The translations under genes and the position numbers were made by a program. The notes beneath the pieces were generated by a model, which saw nothing but the letters and a program-made list of their open reading frames with translations, had not been told where the DNA came from and did not search any database. A stretch of 33,244 nucleotides of DNA from contig BMAT01004576.1 of the NCBI GenBank assembly GCA_019649035.1, forward strand, positions 90,905 through 124,148, written 5' to 3'. Source of the DNA: Elysia marginata. Its lineage: Eukaryota > Mollusca > Gastropoda > Plakobranchidae. Below are positions 20,336 to 31,369 of this stretch, one piece after another (position 1 is the first letter of the stretch; every line of letters begins with the position of its first letter).

Positions 20336-20373
<38 letters not shown>
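20326..20373 (+). repeat. (ATT)n microsatellite
   Basis: About 15 ATT units followed by (GTT)n at 20374-20386. It abuts the third copy of the upstream repeat, perhaps marking that repeat's 3' end. Confidence 0.95.
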
Positions 20374-20815
20374 TTGTTGTTGTTGTTATTGTTTTTATTA
20401 TCAACCCATGTAGTTTAATACTTTGCATGGACTAGATTAAAAAAAAGAAGAAGAAGAAACACTTAAGAGCTGTTTGTTGTAAAGGATCTAAAGAAGGCCG
20501 GTTTACCACAAAACAATATTAATCAATCAGTGGGATTGGGGGATCAGTTCATTTCTGGGGAGTTTTCGGCCTTCAACAAAGAACGCTCAGGCATTGCCTA
20601 GTCAACGATCTAGCCTTTTATAAAGGCTAGACATAGATCAAGGGCTCGTGAATTCAATACATATGCATCGCTGTTGATCTTGTAAGGTAAGATTCAATAG
20701 AAGCCATCTTAGTTTATTCATTTAATGAACCAGTTGATACTTATTGGCTCTTTTTAGACGATATTTCTAGGCTATAATTATGAACTGATCATAATTATTA
20801 GAGTGTCTAATTTCT

Positions 20816-22043
20816 ATGACATCATACCAAAGTGGATTTCTTCACGGGATGACCAATCATACCCATGATGTGCAAGTCAATACAGCGACCTCTCAAAAAC
20901 ACCAGATGAGACAATCGTGTAAACGGAAGGCTGAGGATGATTTGACAGAACGTCCAAGGAAAATTATACTTGCAGAAGCTGAAAATATGGAAACAGATAC
21001 CCTGAACCGGCGTGACATCGACAACGTTAGAAAAGCAATGTGGCGGCAGAGGCGAAAACGTTAACCCAAGTTGCCTACTACGAGAACCGAGGCTCTGTAC
21101 GCGATGTCAAAGATAAACCCAAAGCATGAAATGGTCATCTGTGTAGATATGAAAGAAGAAATAGTCTGTATATACAGCCCATCAATGCTACATCACCTCA
21201 AAGACAACCACGACCTGTTTGCTAATGGTGCCTTCAAAAGCTGCCCACGCCAGTTTCATCAGATTTACACCATCATAACCATTTCAAATGGACAATACTT
21301 GCCTACATCATTTTTCTTGCTTCCCGAAAGTTCAACAGGCACATACAAAGGAATGTTCCAACTTTTTCATTCCATTTACCACCAGACGACAGGGTTGACG
21401 CTAGACGGAAAGAGCTTGCACCGCGATTTCGAGAAAGCATCCCATACAGCAGAATAATCTTGAAGGGCTGTTTATTTCATTTGAAGCAAAGCTGATGGCG
21501 ATGCATCCAACGAGAGGGACTAGGTGAAGAGGTCAAGACGCCAGACTCAGAAATAGGCCAATTCCTAAAAACTACATTTGGCTTACCATTCCTTGATCAC
21601 CTGGACGTGTGCGAATGTTTCGCATTCGATATCTTGCTTCAAGCTCCCTTGGACGAAAAGGTGGACTCCTATTTGAACTATCTGATGAAGACTTACATGT
21701 CCAGCACATCAACCTTTCCACCAACCCTGTGGGCAAGCACCGACATCAGCTGCAACTGTGCAAGAGGACAACTAACGGATGTGAAGCTTTCCATCGGAAA
21801 CTGAATGGCCTTTTCTATCACAGTCACCCGTCGATCTTTGAACTGGTCGACCGCCTGGAAGAAATTGTTTTTGAAAATTCGTTCAAGAGGAGAGAAGGTC
21901 CTGCACGCCCACCAAAAGCGAGCGAAAGAAGAAAACAGGCATGGCTGGAATCCATTATCGCAAAATACCAGGCTGAAACTGTGACAACTGAGCAGTTTCT
22001 TAAAAAGGTTTGTGCGGCATCTATGCATAACACCACCATGTAA
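20816..22043 (+). pseudogene. MULE (Mutator-like) transposase pseudogene, FLYWCH/MULE type
   Basis: The first part (20816-21064) carries NHTHD and CKRKAEDDLTERP, like the linker after a FLYWCH finger. It stops at TAA 21062-21064 but continues in the same frame with PKLPTTRTEALYAM. The MULE domain follows: LFANGAFKSCPRQFHQIYTI and SFFLLPESSTGTYKGMF, then DFEKA. The frame then changes near 21450, meets TGA at 21493-21495, reads LKGCLFHLKQS and GLPFLDHLDVCECFAFDIL, and changes again near 21765 into TTNGCEAFHRKLNGLFYHS. Of the DDE triad the first Asp is Asn (21224-21226); the Asp of DFEKA (21425) and the Glu of GCEAFH (21783) remain. Two stops and two frameshifts, each fitting a 1-base deletion, make it inactive. 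Inverted termini were not found. Confidence 0.8.
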
Positions 22044-22223
22044 AGAAACGCTAATTTTAATTTTTAAGTACGTGTACAAAGCTGTTTTTAACCAAGTTCA
22101 ACAATTAAACAAAAACGATGTCCTAATGCGGCCTCATACGGAAAACTGTATGAGACAGTCCCAAGCCTGCAACGCAGAGGGTAGCATCGATTTTGTAATC
22201 GAGTTGTTATTCAAATTTCGAAT

Positions 22224-22370
22224 CCTTCGCAAATGGCATGCGAATTTTTAAAATTAAAAAAGTACCTTCGCAACTGGTATGTGAAATTTTTACTTCTAAA
22301 ATGTACCTTCGCAAATGGAATGCTTTGATTAGCAAACCTTCGCAAGTGAAAAGCCCCCTCCGAGAGGCGA
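22224..22370 (+). repeat. 41-bp tandem repeat with palindromic core, four units
   Basis: Units begin with CCTTCGCAA at 22224, 22265, 22306 and 22337, a spacing of 41, 41 and 31. The first unit is palindromic (TTCGCAAATGGCATGCGAA). It lies about 180 bases after the MULE pseudogene. Subterminal repeats of a transposon end are one explanation. Confidence 0.85.
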
Positions 22371-22379
22371 AAGCCTCTC
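22362..22379 (+). other. perfect hairpin with GAAA tetraloop
   Basis: GAGAGGC-GAAA-GCCTCTC: seven base pairs closed by C-G around a GNRA loop, unusually GC-rich for this region. It directly follows the 41-bp repeats. Its role is unknown. Confidence 0.7.
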
Positions 22380-22406
22380 AGGTTTCGAATTATCTGAAAG
22401 AGATTT

Positions 22407-22608
22407 GATTATATTGCAAAATCTGAAGCAATGTATAGAAAACTTTTAAAACTTGTAAATAGTATCTAAGAATGTTAAAACTTGATTTTAATGCGTGAGA
22501 TAGGATTGGATTATATGGCAAAATCTGAAGCAATGTATAGAAAACTTTTAAAACTTGTAAATAGTATCTAAGAATTTTAAAACTTGATTTCAATATATGA
22601 GATAGGTT
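22407..22608 (+). repeat. 102-bp tandem duplication
   Basis: Copies start at 22407 and 22509 (gattatatNgcaaaatctg) and are over 90 percent identical, ending in a 'gagatag' motif. The high identity suggests a recent duplication. The minus-strand ORF over it (22390-22701) only mirrors the repeat. Confidence 0.9.
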
Positions 22609-22640
22609 GACAAGATTATAGTATCGAAATAAACTACAGC

Positions 22641-22714
22641 CGAAGAGATCGTAAGCCCTGAGATCATCGTTAATGATGGACTGGGCTTGTGAAAATTTCA
22701 ATCAATCAATCAAT
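22641..22714 (+). repeat. dispersed 72-bp module with CAAT tail, copy 1
   Basis: The module gaagagatcgtaagccctga...tgatggactgggcttgt ends in (CAAT)n. A second copy is at 27959-28030 in the same orientation. The conserved body and simple-sequence 3' tail are typical of a SINE or truncated LINE end. No RNA polymerase III boxes are evident in it. Confidence 0.75.
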
Positions 22715-22740
22715 TACTTCTGTTCTGTTCGTTTTTCATA

Positions 22741-22812
22741 TCTGTCTGTCTGTCTGTCTGGCTTTCTGTCTGTTTGTCTATCTGTCTGTCTTTCTGTCTG
22801 TCTGTCTGTCTC
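22741..22812 (+). repeat. (TGTC)n-rich pyrimidine microsatellite
   Basis: Imperfect TGTC/TCTG units grading into CT-rich sequence. ORFs over it (Leu/Ser/Cys/Val rich) are repeat artefacts. Confidence 0.9.
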
Positions 22813-23180
22813 TCCCTCTCTATCTATATCTCTCTTCATACTTTTCCTTCTCTTTTTCTGACATCGTTTCTTTCTTCCTGTTTCTTTTTTCATCTGCCTA
22901 TTCTCTATCTCTGTTTTGGCCTGTTTTGTTTCTTGTTGGTTTTGGGGTTATAATCAACAAAAAAGTTATTACTTCGGCTATTATATTGTCAACAGTAATT
23001 TCTTTAGCTTCGCTATTACCTCTGCATAGGAAAAAAGCTATGATGCGCCCCAAAATTTCAACAAAAAATAGCTGTGTTAGTGTGCACTTTCACTAATTAC
23101 TGTGTACAAAACATGCTTTGCAGAGATACAAATGATAAGTTATTGAAAGCTTAAGCAACCACACACATATATAATATGTC

Positions 23181-23272
23181 TATAGATAGATAGATAAACA
23201 GACAGACAGACAGACATGCCGGCAGGCAGACAGGCAGGCAGACAGGCAGGCAGGCTGGCAGATAGACAGAGC
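23181..23272 (+). repeat. (GATA)n/(GACA)n/(GGCA)n microsatellite
   Basis: Compound purine-rich tetranucleotide repeat: taga units, then gaca units, then ggcaggca. Its gaca part is the reverse complement of the TGTC tract about 400 bases upstream. Confidence 0.9.
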
Positions 23273-23417
23273 AAGAGAGAGATAAAGCCAATACTTTCAC
23301 AGAATTTTTTTTGCAATGATGATACCAGTGTAAAAAAAAATTCTGGTATCATCATGAACACCACTACTATAACCGTTATTAATATTATCATCACGATGTC
23401 ATTATAATCATAAGCTT

Positions 23418-23418
23418 C

Positions 23419-23452
<34 letters not shown>

Positions 23453-23545
23453 TCATCATCATTATCATCATCAACATCATCATCATCATCATCATCATTG
23501 TCATTGTCATTATTAGCATCGTCATCATCATAATCATAATCACCA
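23418..23545 (+). repeat. (CAC)n/(CAT)n microsatellite
   Basis: About 40 trinucleotide units, first CAC and then CAT/ATT variants. The Asp-rich minus-strand ORF here is an artefact. Confidence 0.93.
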
Positions 23546-23559
23546 TGATCATTCATCTT

Positions 23560-26500
23560 GGAAAATTATTACTGGAATAATTCTATTGGTATATGTTTTG
23601 TGGATTTATACAGATTGAATTTGAAGCTCACCTGTTATAAGAACTATTATTACAATTATGAGTAATTGTTAGTATTATTAACATCATTTTATTCATTGTT
23701 ACAGTTTATGTTAGAATTTAGGCTGCTATTAGTATTACTATGATTAATGCGTTCAGAAATATTATTGCTGGTAAAATTTCTCTAACACTATCATTACCTT
23801 CAACAATAGTGGTATTGGTAATTTTGATAGTACTTTTGTACTGTCATTTTTGAGGTTGATACTATCAATACCAATGCTATATTTTACTAAGATTATTATC
23901 CTTTTTATTATAGTTTATTATTTGTATTATTACGGTAGCCCCTACTGTTATTTATTAGTCTTACGAAAATGAGAATGTAATAATTCTGTTGGTTATTTTT
24001 TGTGTTTTACAAATTCATGTTTGTGTTCATGGAAATTTAAAAAAAAAATTATTAAAAAAATACATTCACAGAATTAGTAATTTTATCGTAAAAGTTATCA
24101 GGTTCGGCTGAAGCATTTCATTGCAGTATTAGAGAAAAGGAAACGGAGAAAAATAAAACTATCCAATCCGCATTTAGTTTGAACATGGCATTAACGATAT
24201 CCAAGTATTTTGAGGACTTGAAAATTTCCTAACACTGTCGAAGTTTGCTGCTTGGCAGACGAATTGACACAAAGCTCAGTCTCTTTTCTAGACCGGTTAT
24301 CAAAACAATAAAACCCAAAATTTTATAAAACAGTCCAAGTCTAATCTTAAAAAAAACATAGGGCTCCATAGAATGACAAAGCAAGTTTTACATCGTGTCG
24401 CATCGCTCCAAGAAGTTGAGACGCGATGAATTGACAGTACACCTGAGTAAATAACCCGTGGAAGTTGAATTTAAACTTGCGTATTTGCGTCTGGTTGCGC
24501 TGAGAAGTTTTTTAGCTCTGTTAGATGACCTTGGGGCCAAAATAATTTTGGACTTTGACAGCAAAGAACACTGTATTGGTTGTTTTTTAGGTGTAAACCT
24601 GACTTTTTATATGATAATACCAAAGTGTAAAACAACGAGACACACATACAGAGAAGGAGACAGACAAAGATAAGTAAAGCGTGCTAGGAAAAGGGAGGGA
24701 AAAATAAAGAGAGGGCATGAGAACTTTTTATTGTAAGCGGCTGGTTACCTCTTTTAACCGTGATAGAGGTTAAGATTTTTTGTATGCAATATTAAGAAAT
24801 CTAGTAAATACAAAGGCAGCAGGGCGATCTGCATATTTTTTTTTTATATTTACTCATAAGTTTTAATGCTGTCAAAGGGTCGCACTGTTAAATTGTACGG
24901 GTTGTATGATCTCGTCAATACATGCATTAATTTGTTAAGCTCGTTTCTGTCCTATAGCCCTGAACATACTGGAGTTCCAGGGTTACTTTTTAAGGTCAGA
25001 TGCGAGCGTGAATAGGATTGGTGTAACTATTTCAGATAGAGCGGTCAAAGTATAACATGTCATGCAATTTTGCATGGGATTTAGAGAGTTTCTTATAAAA
25101 ATAAGATATATTTGGTATAATTATAATCCTAATTTACATAATACAACCGGGGCAGAAGAGATAAAATAAAAAATATGGGTGGCCTAAGTTCACACAAAGA
25201 GATGGTTTGTTAAGGCTAAAAAAAGAGCAGGGAAGCCTAGTTATGACAGGAGAAAGAAGAAGAGAAAGCAAAAGGCAAGAAAAAGACTGGAAAGAAGAAA
25301 AAAGTAAGCCAAAAAGGGTGGAGAAGGAGGTAATAAGCTCGGAGAAGAGGGGTAGGCATCATAATAAAGATCGTTACTGCATCGGGAAGTTTTTAAGACG
25401 AAGAATAAGAGAGGAAGATACATTATACGAGCGGGTCAGTTTTTCAATAAAAAGCAAAACATGAATCTGGGCCCAGGCCTTGACAAACACGTGACACCAC
25501 TTGAAGACTGGCTGGTGTTACCAAATCCTGAGGGTTGTATTGGTGGAGGAAAATTCTTTGTCTGGCGTAAGGCCTGAAGAATGTGTGGACATCCCTGCAC
25601 AACTGTCACCGTCACTCTCTGTGTAGACGAAATTGACTTTTACCATTAAAAATAGCCCTTCGAACCTGCAAAACACTGAGACCGCCCGGTACATTTGATA
25701 TCCTTTGCTCTTATCAGTCGAGTGACGTAACGCGAACGGTGAGCCCGTGACCAATCGTTCCACCATAACACCAGAAAACAGGTGAAACTGCCGTAAACGT
25801 ATGTTTATAACTACATTAGCCTAAGTTCCTTGAAGATTTAACTCGTCTGATATTTTACTTTAACTATGATTATATAGAACATTAAACCTTTCGCTATGGT
25901 GGATCGGCTTAGTGACGATACATTGTGAAACATACTTGTAGGTTTTCGGACATTATCGTCACGTTTGGGGGTGTGGCCAGTAATAAGACAGCCTGCGCTA
26001 TGACTAAACGTTATTCTGTGTTTACCTTGAGAGCTGAAGGCCTCCTGCACTGGCCAAATTGAACTGTACACTGGAGTGCGAGTTGACCCTCCGGACACCG
26101 ATAATGACTAACGACTAACTTGTCTGTCAAGGCTCTAGCATTTCTCGCTTTCTCTGCTCGAAGCAACCCTGAAACAAGTTTATTATACACATAATGATAC
26201 CAATAAGGTATAAAAACAGGCCTAAAGCAATCAGATAAAAATTAATGCAGTAACTACTGCCAAACGTTAACTGTAATGTTTATAAAAATTTTCTATGCAT
26301 TATGCAAAGAAGATTATTCAAAAGTTAACCACTTAAGTGCACTACTTACAGCCGTACCGCATCCCAGCATATCGCCTGTAAGTCTGCAACACTTTGGCAT
26401 CTCCCTTTATCTTCGTTGTCAACTCTTACCACTTTTTTGTCTTGAGGAAGTGAGGGTTTGTCGCACAGGTGTTTTGTTAATCGAGTCTTATTGATGGGTA

Positions 26501-27100
26501 CTAGAGTTCTGTTTACTACAGTTGAGAGTGTTTTTTTGTTGTTGTTTTTTTTTCTCAGTAATCCTAAATGTGTAGCCTCTTTCGGTGAAATAGATTTGTG
26601 TTTCTCTGTAGGCATGGATGTCCTCGTATCTTCTGAAGAGTTTGGGTTTAAAGAGCCAATGGAATTTATGGCAGATCGAAATAAGCTTGGATACTTTGTG
26701 CTTGAATATTAATAATTGAATCAAGTTTCTTAATCACGTATTTCGATATGCCTTGACGCTTATACTCGACATGTATCTGTGGCAATTTATTAAATAAAAT
26801 TTGAGTAGCAAAGACAAAACCCTAGCATTGGTTTAAATTACTTTTTTATATAAAAAAAATCCTAAGCGTCCACATAACGTGGCGGCAACAACTGCTCCAT
26901 TTCGTATAGATAAAGCAAGATGCTCTTTTTATCCCTTCCTCTTCCAGGCTGAGCCTAATACATTAAATAACGTTTCTCTTATCAAATCTATCTGTGGGCT
27001 TAGACGAGATAACAAGTCAAGTTGGAGAAGTTAAGTCAACACCTTTTCCGCAACTGCATTGTTAAAGTACTTCCGTGCATTATTAAGAATAAGTTTAATA
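23560..27100. other. intergenic, no gene recognised
   Basis: AT-rich sequence with AG-rich stretches near 25240-25350. Short ORFs such as 24458-24673 (plus) and 25518-26098 (minus) match no family I know. A donor-like CTCAAG|GTAAAC on the minus strand at 26026 and an acceptor ttttgcag near 25672 could bound exons of an unknown gene, but there is no supporting protein similarity. Confidence 0.4.
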
Positions 27101-27126
27101 CTCATTGATAGGATGTTTTGGCTGAG

Positions 27127-27144
27127 TGAGACAGCGCTGTCTCA
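27127..27144. repeat. 18-bp perfect palindrome
   Basis: TGAGACAGCGCTGTCTCA, with further CTGAG/CTCAG arms just outside. It lies in a locally less AT-rich block (about 27020-27480) that also has a 6-bp stem-loop (27317-27334) and a donor-like CCAG|GTAATC near 27453. A regulatory site or transposon end is possible; nothing identifies it. Confidence 0.6.
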
Positions 27145-27958
27145 GTTTAAACTCAGTCCAATAACCGGGTTTTCTGTCTGACAATTTAATAAATTCTCGA
27201 TTAAGCAGTTGGCCTGTACGAGGGAGAAATTTCAGATTACGTAGCTATTTTGACAGAGCCCACCGACCTGGCCCCTACGTACAAACCGTGGCATGTGTTG
27301 ACCAACGACCCGTTCACTGGCGTTCAGTCGCCAGCTCAAAGCGTAAGCGGCTCGGCGGCTTGAGGAATCTATTGCCTTGGCCTGTAGTGCTGTTATCAAA
27401 CGTCCTATCTTATCATTGTACTTTGGTACCTGGATTTAGTTGACTGCTTTCCAGGTAATCGTGAGAGTATAAGTTTTTATGTACACAGTTTTACATTTTA
27501 ACCTAAACTAGTGTAATCAAAACATTTTGAAATTTTTCTTTTCATTGTGAGTAAGCTTTTGAAACAATTTCAGCGAATCAAGAATCATAAAAGTGCAGAT
27601 GCGCAAATTGTTAGAATGTTTGATAAATAAAGCCTGTAAAACTCGAGGATTGTGAAAAGTACTGAACATTCGAGGAACTTACTAAATCTTAGTTGCAGTG
27701 TAGGCTTTTTTTTCGAACCCCACAGTGCTTCTGCAGCTGTGTTGCTAAGATAATTTGTGAAGAGCATGGTTGCGAATGGGTTAAGCTCTAAGTCAGTAAC
27801 AGGCCAATAGCAATGCAATGAGTGCCCAGTTGTAAGCTTTATAATGTAGAGTATCGTAAGTTAGAATAGGATGTAATGCTTATTTCAGGGTTCTTTTTTT
27901 CCTTTAACTTAAAGAAAAGTCAACCTCTATAATTGGCCTCAACAGCTGCACTAAATTT

Positions 27959-28030
27959 GAAGAGATCGTAAACCCTGAGATCATCGCTAATGATGGACTG
28001 GCCTTGTAAAAATTTTAACCAATCAATCAA
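27959..28030 (+). repeat. dispersed 72-bp module with CAAT tail, copy 2
   Basis: Matches copy 1 with only a handful of substitutions and the same CAATCAATCAA ending. The sequences upstream of the two copies differ, so this is dispersed rather than part of a larger duplication. Confidence 0.75.
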
Positions 28031-28358
28031 AGCTGCGCTAAGTGAACATAAAATTATGTGAAAACTGAAAGAAATATACAAAATGCAACATACTAGAACA
28101 TACCCGACCACATTCAACAAAAAGTAAGAAACACAATCGTTGATTATCTGAAAGATACATGATAATAGTGATTAAAAACACAGTTTGAAAACAAAAAGAG
28201 AGGAAATTTTGAGCTGGTGCCTGTAGCAAAAAAAAATACACCTACTCGAAAAATAGAAGACACGGGAAGGAAGCAGAAAGCCATCATTAAAAATTTACCT
28301 GAAGCTTTAAACAAATGTGGTGTAAGGCACAACCTTCACACTTGTTGTTGCAAATATA

Positions 28359-28612
28359 TATTTGTTGATCTACCTATCTATTTATTTATCTATGCATCTA
28401 TCAATTTGTCGATCTCTATACCTAATTATCTAACTATCAGCTAATGTTTTCTTTCGCTTTATATATCAATATAGCTGTAATACTCTCTCTCTATATATAT
28501 CTATCTCTCTATCTATCTCTATCTATCTCTCTATTTATATCTATCTATCTATCTCTCTATCTATCTATTTATCTATCTATGTATCTATCTCTATCTCTCT
28601 CTCTCTTAATCT
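28359..28612 (+). repeat. (CTAT)n/(CTCT)n microsatellite
   Basis: Long, impure tetranucleotide tract interrupted around 28430-28480. The Leu/Ser/Tyr/Ile-rich ORFs here are artefacts. Confidence 0.93.
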
Positions 28613-28629
28613 CTTCATTTACATGTGTC

Positions 28630-29825
28630 TCTAGACCGCCCCCCAATCCATTAATCTATCTATCCAGCTCTGCATCTGTCCAGCAGGAGCCTGACTAAAA
28701 ACGCTGGCAATCACAAACTGCCATGCGTAAAGATCACACTCGAGAATTAAGTCAACCTCATTAATGAATTTAAACTTGAGGATGTTTGCTCCTGAGGATA
28801 TTGAGTATTTCATCTATTTTAGCAGATTCTAATTTGAAGGTGCCACTGTTTCTCTTATCTTTAGCGGCTCAAAGCCCTCTTGTCACCTTCTCCCCCTTCA
28901 GCCACGACCTTAGACGGTCAAACGTCATTTCTCTTGTTTCACCTCTCACCCATCATCTCTCAAGCATATTCTGCGGTCAATGCAAAGCAATGTTTACCTT
29001 TCCATGGCTCCTCTGCCTCGTATGTAAATATGTTTTCATCTATATTCATTTTACGGTTTGGGATCTTCAAAGTTGACATTTCACCAGTGAGGGTTTTGCA
29101 GGGACAACTTAAACTTTGGAAATGATGAGAAAACTTTTTTCTTTGGTCCTTTTTTTTAGTATTTCTTCTTAACTTTCCTGTTTTTCTACTGTAGTGATTC
29201 ATATTACACTAAAGCAATACTTCTCATAAGAGACACCAGTTTGTAAGCACACAGCTGTTTACACAGTAAGAAAGTCATTTTAATGAAATTAGCTTTCATA
29301 GAGTGCATGCATTGAATTGCATATTGAAATTAACTGAGCTAAGATCATAATTATAGGTAGTACAAGGGCTCTCAAATCTTTTAAGAACAGGAAATCTCTG
29401 CGTTGCATCCAAAAAAGTTCATAAGGCCAAAGCAAAGCATTGACATTTTGTTTGTATTTCCTAAAAAATGAAACGGTATATTTTTTCTACGGTCAAGCCA
29501 ACTAGTAATGAACACCCGCTAGAGTCGCAAATTCAAATGCGAAGTTATTTTACTCAATGACTATACTAATGTTTTGTTAGTTTTTTTTGTGTTTTTTTAT
29601 CATTCGGGTAGCCTTGTCACAATACACGCTAAACTATGTTTGCAACATTTTTAGTTCCTAGTACTGCTGATGGCCTTGGGTGGTTTTTAATTAAATACGA
29701 AATTTAATACACTGCCACGGTTAAATAATGTATCTCATGTTTCATTTTGTTTCATTTTCACATTCAGTTTTAGAGTGACGTGGGCCGGGTCAAACCACGC
29801 TGCATTTTATCTGAGGGATCTTTGA
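28630..29825. other. intergenic, nothing recognised
   Basis: Moderately complex sequence with small ORFs (for example 28880-29125) that resemble no family I know. No splice pattern could be assembled. Confidence 0.4.
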
Positions 29826-30243
29826 TTATTATTTAACTCAACTGAACACCTATCTAAATCAAAATTTGAAGAGCGTTCTTTCTTTTTCTATGACCCTAAG
29901 CTTTGGAACAGCTTGTCTACTGAAACAAACAAGTTTCCTATTTGTGCGACATTTCAATCCCAATTTATGACAGAAATGTACAGAAAAGCTTATCACTAAA
30001 ATTATGTTGCCTGTAATTTTCAGATCAGCAATAATTAGGACTATTTCTCTTTATACCTTTTGTAGCTACCTCGCAGTATGTATTTTTTATCATGTACTAC
30101 TATAATACATGATGTACACAAATTTTATGTCTATAATTATATGTAAAAGCGCCATCGAACACTTTTCTGTGGATTTAGGCGCTATACCAATACATTATAA
30201 TTATTATTATTATTAATATCATTATTATTATTTTGATCATTAC

Positions 30244-30287
<44 letters not shown>

Positions 30288-30290
30288 TTA
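29826..30290 (+). mobile_element. CR1-like LINE 3' end
   Basis: The frame 29826-29999 reads LSKSKFEERSFFFYDPKLWN, then SLSTETNKFP and FQSQFMTEMYRKAYH before TAA. This is the typical C-terminus of CR1/L2-type reverse transcriptases (RSF...P.LWN.LP, then a short helix). The 3' tail follows with gcgccatcgaacac...ggatttaggcgctat and an ATT microsatellite to about 30285. The polymerase core is missing, so it is 5'-truncated. Confidence 0.7.
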
Positions 30291-30645
30291 CAACACAATT
30301 TGTTTTAAATCAAGTTTTTCGCCGAGCATGACGTTTTCTTGTTGGTGATTTCATGACCTTCAAGTCCCTAGCCTAAGTTGGATTTTAAGTTTATTGGGTT
30401 TTTTTAAATAGAATAGATGTCTTCCGTATCGACTATATCCTTTCTGACATGATTCAACAGAAAGCAGTATTGTACATAGGGATCACGTGCAAAATATTGC
30501 TCTGAATCTGATACTGCCTTTGAATTGAATACGACATCAACAATATTCTTCTAAAAAGTAAAATGTAAAGGTCAGACTCAGGTGATGACATGGGTGTAGA
30601 AACTAGAGAGACTTTACCAAAACACAGCTTGTTGTAGGTCAACTA

Positions 30646-30656
30646 GGACTCGAACC
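30646..30656 (-). other. B-box-like sequence, possible tRNA-derived SINE relic
   Basis: The minus strand reads GGTTCGAGTCC, matching the RNA polymerase III B-box. No convincing A-box or tRNA fold could be built around it, so this is at most a decayed SINE. Confidence 0.25.
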
Positions 30657-30737
30657 CCAGACATCTATAGTCAAACTGACATGTTGGTTGTGCGTTGCAA
30701 GGTTCCAATAACAAAATAATCTTCCCTCAGCATATCT

Positions 30738-30840
30738 CTCTCTCTCTCTATCTATCTAGCTATCTCTCTCTTTCTTTCTTCTTTTCTTTCTCTCTATCTA
30801 TCTATCTCTGTCTCTACTTTCCTTTTCTCTCTCTTCTCTC
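30738..30840 (+). repeat. (CT)n/(CTAT)n tract
   Basis: Pyrimidine-rich simple sequence of mixed CT and CTAT units. The Ser/Leu/Tyr-rich ORF over it is an artefact. Confidence 0.9.
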
Positions 30841-31369
30841 TGTTTTAATTTCTGTATCTCTCTTTTTTACTCTGTCACTTTCAATCTCCTACATTTTTTC
30901 TTAATTAAGTTTATCTGTCTATCGATCCTCATTCATGTCTTTATTTGCTAGCGAATTTAACAATGTATGTTGATTTATTTAGGCCTACTAATCTATGTCC
31001 CATCGTTTCTCTGCCTCTCTACATATTAAAATTCACTTCTCTCTATCCGCCTTGCTTTTTTTTCTTTCTCTTTTGTTCCTCATTTCTTCCTTTGTTTTCA
31101 CCCCCACGCACCACTCTTTATCATGTTAAGCTTACAAATCATGCCTCTCCTAAATATTAAGGTAACCGAATTTTATATCCTGTTCATGTTTTCTAGGAAG
31201 TACCCAAACACCCTGAGATCAAGGTCCCCAGTGTACCGGTTTTGTCTGTTCTGAGGTCACTCGCCTCAAACTTCTAGGGAAATCCCCTACTGAGAACGGG
31301 ATCTTTTTTCAGCCTCATTTACCTTCCGTGGCTCTTGAACTCAGTGCACTTATTCCAGCAGCTCCCACC

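Noticed and set aside
22224..22370. CRISPR-like spaced repeats (also at 32981-33135)
   Set aside because: The repeats are contiguous tandem units without unique spacers, in an animal nuclear genome.
22362..22379. Hammerhead ribozyme at the GAAA hairpin
   Set aside because: The CTGATGA core and the third helix are missing; only a plain stem-loop is present.
22689..23096. 135-codon hydrophobic ORF that looks like a membrane protein
   Set aside because: The Leu/Ser/Val/Cys pattern comes from TGTC and CT repeats; the start lies inside the CAAT-tailed repeat.
23140..23556. 138-codon Asp-rich ORF on the minus strand
   Set aside because: Produced by the CAT/CAC and GACA microsatellites; no domain or unique sequence.
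25518..26098. Minus-strand ORFs with donor and acceptor-like sites, possibly exons
   Set aside because: Signals are of chance quality, the peptides match no family I know, and no consistent gene model results.
22641..28030. A peptide pattern (QSII.DDLR.YDLF) conserved on the minus strand of both 72-bp modules
   Set aside because: The base differences between copies all change the amino acid, so conservation is of the DNA repeat and not of a protein.
28444..28698. 84-codon Leu/Ser/Ile/Tyr ORF
   Set aside because: Translation of CTAT/CTCT simple repeats.
30600..30720. tRNA gene on the minus strand around the B-box-like sequence
   Set aside because: No cloverleaf can be formed; the T stem has mismatches and the A-box is absent.
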